33,917 nucleotides of DNA, taken from positions 1-33,917 of the forward strand of contig QOAQ01000079.1 in NCBI GenBank assembly GCA_003972955.1. Direction: 5' to 3'. Source of the stretch: Aquificaceae bacterium. GTDB lineage: Bacteria > Pseudomonadota > Gammaproteobacteria > Thiotrichales > Thiotrichaceae. Below, piece by piece: positions 25,237-33,917 of this stretch (position 1 is its first letter; the number at the start of each line of letters is the position of its first letter). Made by a program: the position numbers and the translations under genes. The notes beneath the pieces were generated by a model. It ran no database searches. It was not told where the DNA came from and was given only the letters and a program-made list of their open reading frames with translations.

Positions 25237-25560
25237 ATGTCTAAACTTATAAAAATTGGCGCTACCCTACTTGTTTCTGCAACTGTTTTAATCAGTGGAG
25301 CGAGCTTTGCGGCAGATGGCGCAGAGTTATATAAAGCGAAAGGTTGTGGTGCTTGTCATGGCGCGGATGCTAAAACACCTATTATGCCTGCTTACCCTAA
25401 GATCGCAGGGCAAAATAAAGAATATCTCATACAACAAATGATGGATATTAAAAGTGGCGCAAGAAACAATGGTCAAACAGCGGCAATGAAGGGTATTATA
25501 GCGTCGGTTTCAGACGATGATATTAAAACAATTGCTGAGTATCTTTCGCAATTAAAATAA
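25237..25560 (+). CDS. Periplasmic class I c-type cytochrome (c553-like)
   Basis: The 107-residue protein has a Sec signal peptide (about 1-25, ending GASFA) and one haem-binding CxxCH, CGACH with Cys37, Cys40 and His41. A later methionine, probably Met84 in TAAMKG, is the likely sixth ligand. The mature protein, about 82 residues, is typical of small electron carriers that feed terminal oxidases or accept electrons from sulfur or other dehydrogenases. The partner is not given by context. The ribosome site TGGAG precedes ATG. Element R7 directly upstream probably lies in its leader. Confidence 0.9.
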   Translation: MSKLIKIGATLLVSATVLISGASFAADGAELYKAKGCGACHGADAKTPIMPAYPKIAGQNKEYLIQQMMDIKSGARNNGQTAAMKGIIASVSDDDIKTIAEYLSQLK

Positions 25561-25599
25561 TTTCTCGATAGACTATAAAGTGTTTCAAATAAGGGGAGT

Positions 25600-25696
25600 A
25601 GTATTAATTTGTGATTCTCTATTCGCCCCCTTCGACAGACTCCCTGAGCTTGTCGAAGGGGGTGGTGAGTTAAGCACAAAATCATAGATTGATACC
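25600..25696 (+). repeat. Palindromic repeat family R4, copy C
   Basis: It ends in ATTGATACC (25688-25696) and starts with the diverged GTATTAATTT. The core is a perfect 12-bp inverted repeat: CCCCCTTCGACA at 25626-25637 pairs with TGTCGAAGGGGG at 25651-25662. The tail AAGCACAAAATCATAGATTG matches copy A. It lies between the cytochrome c gene and moaD and could end the former's transcript. Confidence 0.75.
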
Positions 25697-25752
25697 ATTA
25701 CTCTTAATATTAATATTAACTCCAATCCTATCTATGTATTGAGACACTCTTA

Positions 25753-25989
25753 ATGAAAGTAAAAGTCAGCTATTTTGCGAGTCTACGCGAGGAACTGGGT
25801 CGTGCAGAAAATACGGTCAAGTCCGACGAAAGTACACTCAGTATCCACACACTCTGGACATTAGCCACACAGCAAAAAACCTTTCCTAGCAATATTCTTG
25901 TTGCGGTCAATCAAGAGTATGTTGATCTCAATAGCAATGTACTTGATGGTGATGAAGTTTCATTTTTTCCGCCTGTTACGGGTGGTTAA
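25753..25989 (+). CDS. moaD: Molybdopterin synthase sulfur carrier subunit
   Basis: MoaD is the ubiquitin-like small subunit whose C-terminal glycine is thiocarboxylated and donates sulfur to form molybdopterin. The 78-residue protein ends in FFPPVTGG, the required Gly-Gly terminus, and begins MKVKVSYFASLREELGR as expected. The large subunit moaE is not adjacent; moaB and moeA follow. The three genes form a molybdenum-cofactor operon (gaps of 35 and 22 bases). The product may serve periplasmic sulfur or nitrogen oxidoreductases, none of which is encoded here. Confidence 0.93.
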   Translation: MKVKVSYFASLREELGRAENTVKSDESTLSIHTLWTLATQQKTFPSNILVAVNQEYVDLNSNVLDGDEVSFFPPVTGG

Positions 25990-26024
25990 GGCTATATTGA
26001 AATCTACTTAGGATACCTTTCCCC

Positions 26025-26543
26025 ATGAGTCAAATCCAATTCAAAGCACTTAATATTGCGGTCTTAACCGTGTCTGATTCTCGTGATGAGGCAAGTGATA
26101 AATCGGGAAATATTCTGGTTGAGCGTTTAAAAAATGCAGGTCATCTTCTTGCAGACAAACAAATTGTTGCTGATGATATTTACCAATTACGCGCCACTGT
26201 TTCTAATTGGATAGCTAATCCTGATATTCATGCGGTTATCACCACGGGCGGTACAGGGTTAACAGGTAGAGATGTTACCCCCGAAGCCTTAAAAATTTTA
26301 TACGACAAAGAAATCGAAGGGTTTGGTGAAGTTTTTCGTATGATTTCTTATAAACTCATTAGCACATCAACCATTCAATCACGTGCTATTGCGGGTATCG
26401 CTAATGGTACGGTGATTTTCTCACTTCCTGGTTCTCCTGGTGCTTGTAAAGACGGCTGGGATGAAATTATCGAGCATCAACTTGACCTTCGTACTAAGCC
26501 TTGCAACCTTGTTGAGATGATGCCGCGTTTCTTGGAAAAATAA
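26025..26543 (+). CDS. moaB: Molybdenum cofactor biosynthesis protein B
   Basis: MoaB belongs to the MogA/MoaB fold that binds molybdopterin; relatives adenylylate it before molybdenum insertion. The 172-residue protein has LTVSDSRDEASDKSGN near 14-29, TTGGTGLTGRDVTPEA near 74-90, and FSLPGSPGACKDGWDEI near 130-146, all family marks. The length fits MoaB better than MogA. It lies between moaD and moeA. Whether it replaces MogA in this organism cannot be told from the window. Confidence 0.92.
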   Translation: MSQIQFKALNIAVLTVSDSRDEASDKSGNILVERLKNAGHLLADKQIVADDIYQLRATVSNWIANPDIHAVITTGGTGLTGRDVTPEALKILYDKEIEGFGEVFRMISYKLISTSTIQSRAIAGIANGTVIFSLPGSPGACKDGWDEIIEHQLDLRTKPCNLVEMMPRFLEK

Positions 26544-26565
26544 TCCTCAAAAAAGAGAAAAAACT

Positions 26566-27822
26566 ATGCCCTGCGGATGCGATGATCATTGCGATACCCA
26601 ACAAAGCTTAATAGCTGTCGATACAGCCTTAGATTTACTGCTTAACAAAGCAGGCGTTGTGACAGAAACTGAAACAATTGAGCTAATTGATGCAGGCGGG
26701 CGGATATTAGCGGAAGATGTTTGCTCCACTATTCAAGTTCCCCCACTGGATAATAGTGCGATGGATGGTTATGCCGTACGCAGTGCAAATTTTTCTGCTG
26801 CTGGAGAAACTAGCTGTATTATAAGTCAGCGAATTTGTGCGGGTGAAGTTGGCACAGAACTCGCACCTAATAGCGTAGCCCGCATTTTTACAGGTGCTCC
26901 TATTCCAGAAGGAGCGGATGCCGTCATTATGCAAGAGCGCTGTAAAGTTAATGACAACTATATGGTTTCAAGTGGCCCTATTACTGTAGGCGCAAATATT
27001 CGTAAAGCAGGTGAAGATATTGCCATCGGCGATACTATCCTCAAAACAGGCGATAGACTCAAGCCTCAAGACTTAGGGCTAGCGGCTTCCGTTGGTATTC
27101 ATAAACTTAGTGTTTACCGTCGTTTACGTGTCGGCATTTTCTTTACAGGTGATGAGCTTCAAGAGCCTGGCACGCCCCTAAAAGCAGGACAAATTTATAA
27201 CTCCAACCGCTACACCCTGCGCGGATTACTCGACAACCTTAATTGTGAGATTATTGATCTTGGTATTGTTGGTGATACCTTGGAAGCTACCCGCAATGCC
27301 ATGAGTGAAGCGGCTAAAAAAACAGACTTAGTGATGACCAGTGGCGGGGTATCTGTTGGTGAGGAAGATTATATTCGTATTGCATTAGAAGAGCTTGGAC
27401 AGCTCGAAATGTGGCACATTAATATTAAACCTGGCAAACCATTTACATTTGGTCATATTGCTAACACACCTTTTCTAGGTATGCCGGGAAACCCTGTCTC
27501 TGTATTTGCTACCTTCTGTATTTTTGCTCATCCTTATATTCTAAAAAAACAAGGCGCTAATCATACACAAAACAATAGTTTTATGGTTCCCGCTGCCTTT
27601 GATTGGCTCAAAGAAGAGAGCCGTTGCGAGTACTTAAGGGCAAAGCTAGAAACAAATGCATCAGGACAAAAGGTAGTAAACCTCTATCCACACCAAGGCT
27701 CTGGTGTGCTTACGTCTACCAGTTGGGCAAATGGATTGGTTGTTATTCCGCCTAATATAGTGGTAAACAAAGGGAATCCCGTGGAGTTTATTCCCTTTAG
27801 TGAGCTAGAGTGCAACCATTAG
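26566..27822 (+). CDS. moeA: Molybdopterin molybdotransferase
   Basis: MoeA inserts molybdenum into adenylylated molybdopterin. The 418-residue protein shows PPLDNSAMDGYAVRS near 60-74, RIFTGAPIPEGADAVIMQE near 106-124, GIFFTGDELQEPG, SGGVSVGEEDY near 260-270 and FLGMPGNPVSVFATF. The domain order is that of MoeA. The N-terminus, MPCGCDDHCDT, is an odd short extension with cysteines at 3, 5 and 9 before the usual LIAVDTALDLLL start. The start at 26566 follows moaB closely, but its ribosome site is weak, so a later start cannot be excluded; no Met lies close downstream before the conserved region. Confidence 0.95.
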   Translation: MPCGCDDHCDTQQSLIAVDTALDLLLNKAGVVTETETIELIDAGGRILAEDVCSTIQVPPLDNSAMDGYAVRSANFSAAGETSCIISQRICAGEVGTELAPNSVARIFTGAPIPEGADAVIMQERCKVNDNYMVSSGPITVGANIRKAGEDIAIGDTILKTGDRLKPQDLGLAASVGIHKLSVYRRLRVGIFFTGDELQEPGTPLKAGQIYNSNRYTLRGLLDNLNCEIIDLGIVGDTLEATRNAMSEAAKKTDLVMTSGGVSVGEEDYIRIALEELGQLEMWHINIKPGKPFTFGHIANTPFLGMPGNPVSVFATFCIFAHPYILKKQGANHTQNNSFMVPAAFDWLKEESRCEYLRAKLETNASGQKVVNLYPHQGSGVLTSTSWANGLVVIPPNIVVNKGNPVEFIPFSELECNH

Positions 27823-27836
27823 ATATGCAGGATAAT

Positions 27837-27989
27837 AATTAGTACTCCAGCAATATTATTTTGATGGATACAGAGCAATCCAAAGCATTCAAGACAAGGC
27901 ATGGTTCTCACTAATGGTTATTCCCTTGGTGAGAACCATAACGCGGTATTGGATGCTTTGGGCTACTCCCTGAGCGGAGTCGAAGGGAA
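27837..27989 (+). repeat. Palindromic dispersed repeat, family R1, complete-looking copy
   Basis: It matches the reverse complement of 1-148. Its arms CCAAAGCATTCAAGACAAGG and …GGTATTGGATGCTTTGG pair, with an inner perfect stem ATGGTTCTCAC/GTGAGAACCAT (27901-27911 with 27930-27940). The stem is interrupted by several unpaired bases. It lies 15 bases after moeA and before the aroQ leader, and may end the moeA transcript. It is non-coding. The remaining 158 bases to aroQ are AT-rich with no clear promoter. Confidence 0.85.
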
Positions 27990-28147
27990 ATTATTTAAGT
28001 GAATATCTATAGCACTGACTATTTAATAGGTGTAAACTCCGCAGAATTGTCGGCTATTGTTGTCAACGTCTTTGAAGTATGCTTTTACAATACAATTTTA
28101 ACATAAAATTATACTTCTCCTCTTTTTAAAAACAGTACCTAAAATCT

Positions 28148-28588
28148 ATGGCTAAAATACTCCTATTAAATGGTCCGAATCTTAATTTGCTAGGGCAACG
28201 AGAACCTGGACATTATGGAACGCTAACCTTAGAAAGTATTGAAAATAACTTACAACACCTTGCCAAACAAAAAAATTATCAATTAGATTGTTTTCAAAGT
28301 AATGCCGAATACGCATTAATTGACAGAATTCACACTGCACAGCTTGAGGAAGTTGACTTTATTCTCTTCAACCCTGCGGCGTTTACCCATACCAGTATCG
28401 CTTTGCGCGATGCTTTATTAGCGACCAAACTACCCTTTATAGAAATTCATTTGTCTAACGTATATAAACGTGAGGCATTTAGACATCACTCCTATTTTTC
28501 TGATATTGCAGAAGGTTGCATTATTGGACTGGGACCAAAAGGTTATGAACTTGCTTTGGAAGCTGCAATAGAAAAGCTCAAATCTTGA
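28148..28588 (+). CDS. aroQ: Type II 3-dehydroquinate dehydratase
   Basis: AroQ dehydrates 3-dehydroquinate to 3-dehydroshikimate in the shikimate pathway. The 146-residue type II enzyme has [19 protein letters not shown] near 5-23 (the active-site Tyr in the flexible lid), [17 protein letters not shown] near 74-90, and [19 protein letters not shown] near 97-115 with the catalytic histidine. The length is standard. aroQ upstream of accB–accC is common in gammaproteobacteria. No strong ribosome site precedes ATG 28148, but family alignment fixes the start within a residue or two. Confidence 0.96.
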   Translation: MAKILLLNGPNLNLLGQREPGHYGTLTLESIENNLQHLAKQKNYQLDCFQSNAEYALIDRIHTAQLEEVDFILFNPAAFTHTSIALRDALLATKLPFIEIHLSNVYKREAFRHHSYFSDIAEGCIIGLGPKGYELALEAAIEKLKS

Positions 28589-28662
28589 GTATTAAATAAA
28601 CAACGATACCATGCACTGCTTAAATAGCATCGCCATTAAGGTAACTAAAACAGGAAATTCCA

Positions 28663-29109
28663 ATGGATGTTCGAAAAGTAAAAAAACTCATTGAATTAAT
28701 AGAAGATAGCGGCATAGCCGAGTTAGAAATAGTCGAAGGTGAAGAATCGGTACGGATTACACGATACAGCGCTCCTCCAACGGTTGCCGCCCCCGCGCCT
28801 GTATTAGCAGCAGCTCCTCAAGCTGTGACAGCAGTTGAAACCACAACAGCACCAGCAGACGATGGTGCGATCACAGGAACGACTATTGACTCTCCTATGG
28901 TGGGAACATTCTACCGCTCCTCGTCACCGACAGCAGCACCTTTTGTAGAAATAGGTCAAAGTGTTGCCGTTGGTGATACCTTATGTATTATCGAGGCAAT
29001 GAAAATGCTGAATGAAATTGAAGCAGACAAAGCAGGAACTATTACCTCTATTCTTCTCGAAAATGAGCAACCAGTAGAATTTGGTCAACCACTCTTCGTT
29101 ATCGAATAA
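28663..29109 (+). CDS. accB: Biotin carboxyl carrier protein of acetyl-CoA carboxylase
   Basis: AccB carries the biotin on which AccC places CO2 in the first step of fatty acid synthesis. The 148-residue protein has an N-terminal helix ([23 protein letters not shown]), an Ala/Pro-rich linker (about 37-68) and the biotinyl domain with Lys114 in EAMKM. It has a good ribosome site (AGGAAATT upstream) and is separated by 15 bases from accC. Confidence 0.97.
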   Translation: MDVRKVKKLIELIEDSGIAELEIVEGEESVRITRYSAPPTVAAPAPVLAAAPQAVTAVETTTAPADDGAITGTTIDSPMVGTFYRSSSPTAAPFVEIGQSVAVGDTLCIIEAMKMLNEIEADKAGTITSILLENEQPVEFGQPLFVIE

Positions 29110-29124
29110 TAGGAGCAAATATCC

Positions 29125-30468
29125 ATGATAAAAAAACTCCTAATCGCCAACCGTGGTGAAATTGCTCTACGCATTTTACGTGCCTGTAGAGAAATGGGCA
29201 TTAAAACAGTCGCTGTCCATTCGACTGCTGACAGAGACCTTAAACACGTTCGTCTAGCTGATGAGGCTGTCTGTATCGGACCGCCTAGCTCACTCAATAG
29301 TTACCTTAATATTCCCGCAATTATTAGTGCCGCAGAAGTAACCGATGCGGATGCTATCCACCCTGGTTATGGCTTTTTATCGGAAAATGCTGATTTTGCT
29401 GAACGTGTAGAGTCTAGCGGTTTTATCTTTGTGGGCCCGACAGCAGAAAGTATCCGCATTATGGGCGACAAGATACGCGCAAAAGAGGCAATGAATAAAT
29501 CTAACGTGCCTTGCGTACCCGGCTCTGAAGGTGCGATTCCAGACGACCCTGAAGAAAGTTTAGCGATGGCCGAACGCATTGGCTACCCACTTATCATCAA
29601 AGCAACAGGTGGTGGAGGTGGACGCGGTATGCGTACGGTATACGACAAGTCAGACTTGCTTGAAGCCATCACCATGACTAAAACAGAAGCGGGTGCTGCC
29701 TTCAATAATGACGTGGTCTTTATGGAGAAATTCCTACAAAAACCTCGTCATATCGAATTCCAAGTCTTAGCAGACACTCATGGTAATGCAATACATCTTT
29801 GCGAACGTGACTGCTCTATGCAACGACAAAATCAAAAAGTGGTTGAAGAAGCGCCTGCTCCCGGCATTACAGAAGAGCAACGTAATAGATTAGGTGCAAC
29901 AATCGCGAAAGCCTGTGTAGATATTGGTTATCGTGGCGCAGGTACTTTCGAGTTTTTATATGAAAATGATGAGTTTTACTTTATTGAAATGAATACACGT
30001 TTGCAGGTAGAACATCCTGTTACTGAATTTATTACCGGTGTTGATCTCGTCAAACAGCAGTTACTCATTGCATCAGGTGAAGAGCTTAAAATTAAACAGG
30101 AAGATATTGTTCCCCGAGGTCATGCGATCGAATGCCGTATTAATGCCGAAGACCCTGATACCTTTATCCCTTCCCCCGGTACTATCCAAAGCTTCCATCA
30201 ACCCGGTGGACTTGGGGTTAGAGTCGATACACATATATACGGTGGCTACAAAGTACCACCTCATTATGACTCTATGATTGGTAAGCTCATTGTACATGGT
30301 GAAGATAGAGCTGCTGCGATTACCCGAATGGAAGGCGCATTAACAGAAATGGTTATTATGGGGATTAAGACGAATATTCCATTACAGCTACGCATAATGG
30401 CGGACACTGCCTTTCGTAAAGGTGGCACAGGTATTGACTATCTAGAAAAGAAGCTTAGCCAAAAATGA
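29125..30468 (+). CDS. accC: Biotin carboxylase subunit of acetyl-CoA carboxylase
   Basis: AccC is the ATP-grasp enzyme that carboxylates the biotin on AccB with bicarbonate. The 447-residue protein starts [21 protein letters not shown]. It has [15 protein letters not shown] near 74-88, the glycine loop [12 protein letters not shown] near 159-170, and the catalytic [16 protein letters not shown] near 286-301. The length matches the family. It has an AGGAG ribosome site and its stop codon overlaps the prmA start by four bases, so accB–accC–prmA is one transcription unit. Confidence 0.97.
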   Translation: MIKKLLIANRGEIALRILRACREMGIKTVAVHSTADRDLKHVRLADEAVCIGPPSSLNSYLNIPAIISAAEVTDADAIHPGYGFLSENADFAERVESSGFIFVGPTAESIRIMGDKIRAKEAMNKSNVPCVPGSEGAIPDDPEESLAMAERIGYPLIIKATGGGGGRGMRTVYDKSDLLEAITMTKTEAGAAFNNDVVFMEKFLQKPRHIEFQVLADTHGNAIHLCERDCSMQRQNQKVVEEAPAPGITEEQRNRLGATIAKACVDIGYRGAGTFEFLYENDEFYFIEMNTRLQVEHPVTEFITGVDLVKQQLLIASGEELKIKQEDIVPRGHAIECRINAEDPDTFIPSPGTIQSFHQPGGLGVRVDTHIYGGYKVPPHYDSMIGKLIVHGEDRAAAITRMEGALTEMVIMGIKTNIPLQLRIMADTAFRKGGTGIDYLEKKLSQK

Positions 30469-31358
30469 CCACATCAAGCTGGCAACAAATAAACTGCCAC
30501 TGCAATACATCATTTCAAGATGAGATATGCGAATGTATGGAGAATGCAAATGCACTCTCCATTACATGGCAAGATGCGGGTGATACGCCTGTACTTGAGC
30601 CACTACCGGGTGAAACACCGCTATGGGATGAGCTAATCGTTACCGCATTATTTGATGGCAAGACAGATATTTCTGCACTGCTTGCTACGCTCGAGGCAAA
30701 TAAACAACAATGGCAGATTAGTAAAAATCTAATAGAAACGATTGAAGATCAAGACTGGGAACGCGCATGGATGGACGACTTTCATCCTATGCAGTTTGGT
30801 GAGAATCTATGGATTTACCCGAGTTGGAATAAAATTCCTGATGATGACAGCATCAAAATCATACTTGACCCTGGTTTAGCCTTTGGTAGTGGCACACACC
30901 CTACCACCGCTTTATGTTTGGAATGGCTAGATGCTAACCCACCTAAAGGCTTATCAGTAATTGATTATGGTTGTGGTAGCGGTATTTTAGCAATTGCTGC
31001 GGCTAAACTTGGCGCAACTAAAATCCTTGCAACCGATATTGATGAGCAAGCACTTATTGCCACAAAAGATAATATGCAGAAAAATCATCTTGCAGAAGAC
31101 GCTATTGAAACCTGCTTTCCTGATACTTTAGAGAAAGCCCCTGTCGATCTGCTCATTGCCAATATTTTATCAGGACCACTGGTTGAATTAGCCGAAACAT
31201 TTTCCCAACTCACAAAGACAAGCGGCTCGATCGTTCTCTCTGGTATTCTAGAAGAGCAAACCGATGATATTAAGGAAGCTTACACACCATACTTTGATAA
31301 TATCAGCGTCACACAGAAAGATGACTGGATAAGAGTAACTGGTATTCGTCACTCATAA
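30465..31358 (+). CDS. prmA: Ribosomal protein L11 methyltransferase
   Basis: PrmA trimethylates residues of ribosomal protein uL11 using SAM. The 297-residue protein shows the N-terminal substrate-binding domain, then [23 protein letters not shown] near 136-158, the SAM motif [19 protein letters not shown] near 166-184, TDIDEQA and [10 protein letters not shown] near 225-234. The length is normal. It overlaps accC by four bases (ATGA). The accC–prmA link is classic in gammaproteobacteria. A strong bidirectional terminator follows. Confidence 0.96.
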   Translation: MTTSSWQQINCHCNTSFQDEICECMENANALSITWQDAGDTPVLEPLPGETPLWDELIVTALFDGKTDISALLATLEANKQQWQISKNLIETIEDQDWERAWMDDFHPMQFGENLWIYPSWNKIPDDDSIKIILDPGLAFGSGTHPTTALCLEWLDANPPKGLSVIDYGCGSGILAIAAAKLGATKILATDIDEQALIATKDNMQKNHLAEDAIETCFPDTLEKAPVDLLIANILSGPLVELAETFSQLTKTSGSIVLSGILEEQTDDIKEAYTPYFDNISVTQKDDWIRVTGIRHS

Positions 31359-31428
31359 GAAAAAACTGTCCCGAATTTACCTTCGTTACTTTGCTCACAG
31401 CCCTGCCATCAATAAAAAAGGCAGGTAT

Positions 31429-31472
31429 AAAAAAGCCCTATTTAGACAATCATCTAATATAGGGCTTTTTTT
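31429..31472. terminator. Bidirectional intrinsic terminator between prmA and mrp
   Basis: AAAAAAGCCCTAT… at 31429-31441 pairs with …ATAGGGCTTTTTT (31459-31471), and the stem continues TTAGA/TCTAA with a one-base bulge around loop CAATCA. A T-run follows the stem on both strands, so it can stop prmA (plus) and mrp (minus) transcripts. A smaller CCTGCC/GGCAGG hairpin (31402-31425) lies just upstream. Confidence 0.88.
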
Positions 31473-31493
31473 AAGAACCATAAATCAACCAGT

Positions 31494-32585
31494 TTATGTA
31501 CTCTGAATAACTATATTAGGGAACTTCGTACTATAGTCTTTTGCTTGTGATGCTAAACGTGATGTCATTGCACGGGAAATATCTTTGTATAGCTCAGCAA
31601 CTTTTCCGTCAGGATCAGACACGACTGAAGGATTACCGCTATCTGCTTGCTCACGAATACTCATATCCAATGGCAATGCACCAAGGAAATCAACATCGTG
31701 CTCATCTGCCATGCGTTGTCCACCACCTTCTCCAAAAATATGCTCTGCATTTCCGCACTCGCTACAAATATGAATACTCATATTTTCCACTACACCCAAG
31801 ACAGGCACTTCAACCTTCTCGAACATTTTCAAGCCTTTACGCGCATCAAGTAATGCTATGTCTTGAGGGGTTGTTACAATAACAGCACCACTGACGGGTA
31901 TTTTCTGCGATAACGTAAGTTGTGTATCACCTGTTCCTGGAGGCAAGTCAACGATAAGGTAATCAAGGTCGCCCCAGTTGGTATCATTCAATAATTGCTC
32001 AAGGGCTTGAGTCACCATAGGGCCACGCCAAATCATTGGCGTATCTTCTTCCACCAAGAAACCAATCGACATTGCTTTTAAACCATAGTTTTCCATTGGC
32101 TCAAGTGTTTTGCCATCTTTCGATTCTGGACTTCCCGACATTCCCAACATACGTGGCTGGCTTGGTCCATAAATATCCGCATCCAAAATACCAACCGTTG
32201 CCCCATCAGCAACTAAAGCCAATGCCAAGTTAGCAGATGTTGTCGATTTACCTACACCACCTTTACCAGAAGCAACTGCAATAATATTTTTGATGCCTTC
32301 AATGCGCTTTAAACTTTTTTGTACTGAATGGGCTGAAATACGTTGCTCTACGACGATTTCAGCAGTATCAATAGCAGCATCTGCTTCTAAAACTGTTTTA
32401 ACTTCTGCTGCTAATTCGTCACGGTATGATCCCGCAGGATAACCTAGCTCAATACGTACGAAGACAATAGCGTCTTTTATCTCAACTGATTTGACCACAT
32501 TTGAAGAAATTAAATCCTTTTCTAAATAACGATCATTTATTCCTTTTAGCAACGCATCAATGTTCTCGCGTGATAGCTCTGACAT
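31494..32585 (-). CDS. apbC: Iron-sulfur cluster carrier protein Mrp/ApbC
   Basis: Mrp/ApbC is a P-loop ATPase that binds and hands over iron-sulfur clusters to target apoproteins. The 363-residue protein has an N-terminal MIP18/DUF59 domain (about 1-85), the deviant Walker A VASGKGGVGKST at 104-115, DADIYGPSQPRMLG near 135-148, LIVDLPPGTGD near 210-220, and the cluster-binding pair CSEC (Cys274, Cys277). The ATG has GGAGA upstream. It is transcribed alone and converges with prmA on a shared terminator. Nothing is unusual. Confidence 0.95.
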   Translation of the reverse strand: MSELSRENIDALLKGINDRYLEKDLISSNVVKSVEIKDAIVFVRIELGYPAGSYRDELAAEVKTVLEADAAIDTAEIVVEQRISAHSVQKSLKRIEGIKNIIAVASGKGGVGKSTTSANLALALVADGATVGILDADIYGPSQPRMLGMSGSPESKDGKTLEPMENYGLKAMSIGFLVEEDTPMIWRGPMVTQALEQLLNDTNWGDLDYLIVDLPPGTGDTQLTLSQKIPVSGAVIVTTPQDIALLDARKGLKMFEKVEVPVLGVVENMSIHICSECGNAEHIFGEGGGQRMADEHDVDFLGALPLDMSIREQADSGNPSVVSDPDGKVAELYKDISRAMTSRLASQAKDYSTKFPNIVIQST

Positions 32586-32904
32586 GCTTTATGTCTCCGT
32601 AAGTTTTAATAATAATTGGGGAAAACGCTAAAATTTAAGTGCTTTCGCTTTCATAGGGTAATAATAAAAGAGCTGTTAACAACTAACAATAACCCTAAAT
32701 TAATATACCCGACTAATTAAGTAGGATTATACATCAAGCTAATCCTAACAAAAACTAGACAATATCTATGGGCATTACAAAGAGACATCAAGGGGAGAAA
32801 CTAATATACCTGTTAAATAAGTTGCATAAGCCATTCCACAACCCTCTGTCAAGAATTTTATGTTATAATAAAAAAACCTATATGATGTAGTGGATAATCA
32901 CATA
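32586..32904. other. Divergent intergenic region between apbC and a lipoprotein gene
   Basis: These 319 AT-rich bases hold the promoters of two divergent genes. A TATAAT at 32864-32869 is a plausible -10 box for the lipoprotein gene starting at 32905, but no good -35 box is found at the right spacing. The region contains no repeat of the families seen elsewhere in the window, and no small gene or RNA was recognised. Confidence 0.5.
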
Positions 32905-33917
32905 ATGAATACAAAAATTATAATTGCATGTGTGTCGTTAGCTTTAATGCTAAGTGCTTGCGGTGGAGGTAAATCAAGTAAAGCTGAAATACAGTCACCT
33001 ATAGCTAATCAAAATACTAGACTGCAACGAAGCATTAGTAATGACACCCTTGAAAAAAGTATTAAGCAACTAATGCTGGCTACTTATGGAAAGATAGCAC
33101 CACCGATTATGATGATGGACTCTACAGCAGAATCGAGCAATGCAGATACAAGCAAAAACTACTCTACTACTAATACACAAGAAACTGCGGTTGATGAGGC
33201 TGACCGCTTAAAAAATGATGCATCCTATTTATATGTTGCTTCTTCTAAAACACCATCTATTAAGGTCTTTTCTACACAAGGTGGAGAGGCGGTTTTAAGT
33301 AGCACAACAACTATTGCTACCGACAACTCGCAAATGATATCTGGGCTTTATTTATCTGATAATAAACTAATCACTCTATCAGGCGATAATAGCTATTTTT
33401 GGGATCAATGGTTTGCACCCAATTACTGGAATGATCGTGCCACTAAGCTTGATTTCTTTGCTACACAAAATGGTCAGCTTAGTAAAATTAATAGTTTAAA
33501 GGTTGATGGACAACTAATTAGTAGCCGTCGCATAGGAAATACACTTTACCTAGCAACGCGCCATACTCCCTCTTTAAAAGGGCTAATAGATTACCCATCA
33601 ACAGAACAAGAAGTTACAAAAAATCGTGCATTAATAGAATCGGCTTCGCTTAGCGATTTTCTACCTAACTATGCGATTAACGGAGAGGATAAAGGCGATG
33701 TTTTATCATCAGCCTTAGCAAATAATCCAGGAGGGGCTCATGTCTGTGTTGATGCTTATGGTCGTTTGAAATTATGTAATGGTGGTACAGGGTCACTTAT
33801 CCAAATGGGTATTTGCGGAACATCAAACAACCAAACATTCTCATCAACTCCAAACACAAATCTATGTTCAGCAGGAACAGCATCAGTGGTAAGCCTTATA
33901 ACAAACCAAGCAAGCGG
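32905..33917 (+). CDS. Lipoprotein with C-terminal beta-propeller-like domain (incomplete at window edge)
   Basis: The open frame runs from ATG 32905 to the window end, 337 codons without a stop. A lipoprotein signal peptide ends in the lipobox LSAC (Cys19). The QETAVDEADRLKNDASYLYVASS segment near residues 92-114 matches the start of the secreted beta-propeller family (Beta_propel, PF09826). Strand-rich repeats follow to about residue 270. From about residue 275 the character changes to a Cys/Ser/Thr/Gly-rich segment (GGAHVCVDAYGRLKLC…), ending with GICGTSNNQTF…NLCSAGTAS. The last part resembles a short Cys-bearing repeat of bacterial surface proteins and seems inserted in the propeller. It is exported and outer-membrane or surface anchored; the function is unknown. 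Confidence 0.75.
   Translation, partial: MNTKIIIACVSLALMLSACGGGKSSKAEIQSPIANQNTRLQRSISNDTLEKSIKQLMLATYGKIAPPIMMMDSTAESSNADTSKNYSTTNTQETAVDEADRLKNDASYLYVASSKTPSIKVFSTQGGEAVLSSTTTIATDNSQMISGLYLSDNKLITLSGDNSYFWDQWFAPNYWNDRATKLDFFATQNGQLSKINSLKVDGQLISSRRIGNTLYLATRHTPSLKGLIDYPSTEQEVTKNRALIESASLSDFLPNYAINGEDKGDVLSSALANNPGGAHVCVDAYGRLKLCNGGTGSLIQMGICGTSNNQTFSSTPNTNLCSAGTASVVSLITNQAS

Noticed and set aside
30038-30297. Overlapping frames on both strands inside accC
   Set aside because: They are shadows of the strongly conserved biotin carboxylase sequence.

Overview
The window is a chromosomal segment of an AT-rich gammaproteobacterium that is most likely a sulfur oxidiser. The gammaproteobacterial signature is the gene order mucD–glutaredoxin–lepA–lepB–DUF4845–rnc–era–recO–pdxJ–acpS–cysM, together with trifunctional cysG and an RoxA/YcfD-type ribosomal oxygenase. 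The sulfur signature is a dsrS homologue followed by two small unknown genes and cysG, whose product siroheme is the cofactor of dissimilatory sulfite reductase. dsrAB and the rest of the dsr operon are not in the window, so sulfur oxidation is inferred. A Thiotrichales- or Beggiatoa-like lineage would fit, but I cannot place it further. No rRNA, tRNA, CRISPR array, phage gene or intact transposase was found.

Layout. (1) Bases 1-2900: palindromic repeats, a stand-alone Aer-like PAS protein overlapping a leaderless PhnD-like binding protein that carries a frameshift, then on the minus strand a PolB-type 3'-5' exonuclease homologue whose catalytic acidic residues all look replaced, and a 346-bp inverted-repeat element. 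(2) 2897-12354, minus strand: a long housekeeping operon for periplasmic quality control (mucD), translation (lepA), secretion (lepB), RNA processing (rnc, era), repair (recO), vitamin B6 (pdxJ), acyl-carrier activation (acpS) and cysteine (cysM). (3) 12753-15950, plus strand: purB, the uL16 hydroxylase and a secreted DUF1287 protein. (4) 16088-25560: dsrS, cysG and many poorly known genes: a 78-aa protein, a Cys-rich protein, an S24-like protein with a Lys-to-Arg change at the dyad position, a YheT-type hydrolase, two Fe(II)-dependent dioxygenases, three unknown proteins and a class I cytochrome c. (5) 25753-27822: moaD–moaB–moeA for molybdenum cofactor. (6) 28148-31358: aroQ, accB–accC and prmA, ending in a bidirectional terminator shared with the convergent mrp. 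(7) 32905 to the edge: an incomplete lipoprotein with a beta-propeller-like domain.

The most striking non-coding feature is the density of MITE-like palindromic elements. At least seven families sit in the spaces between genes, several with perfect terminal inverted repeats (10, 12, 13, 18 and 22 bp). One family has three copies and another has two copies in opposite orientation at the two ends of the window. Several lie between a gene and its likely promoter or between gene ends, so they may shape transcripts.

The best candidates for undescribed biology are the unknown genes around dsrS and cysG, the two-gene operon of a 353-aa unknown protein with a 2OG-Fe(II) oxygenase, the degenerate exonuclease, and possible RNA-structure control in the leader of the RNase III gene.
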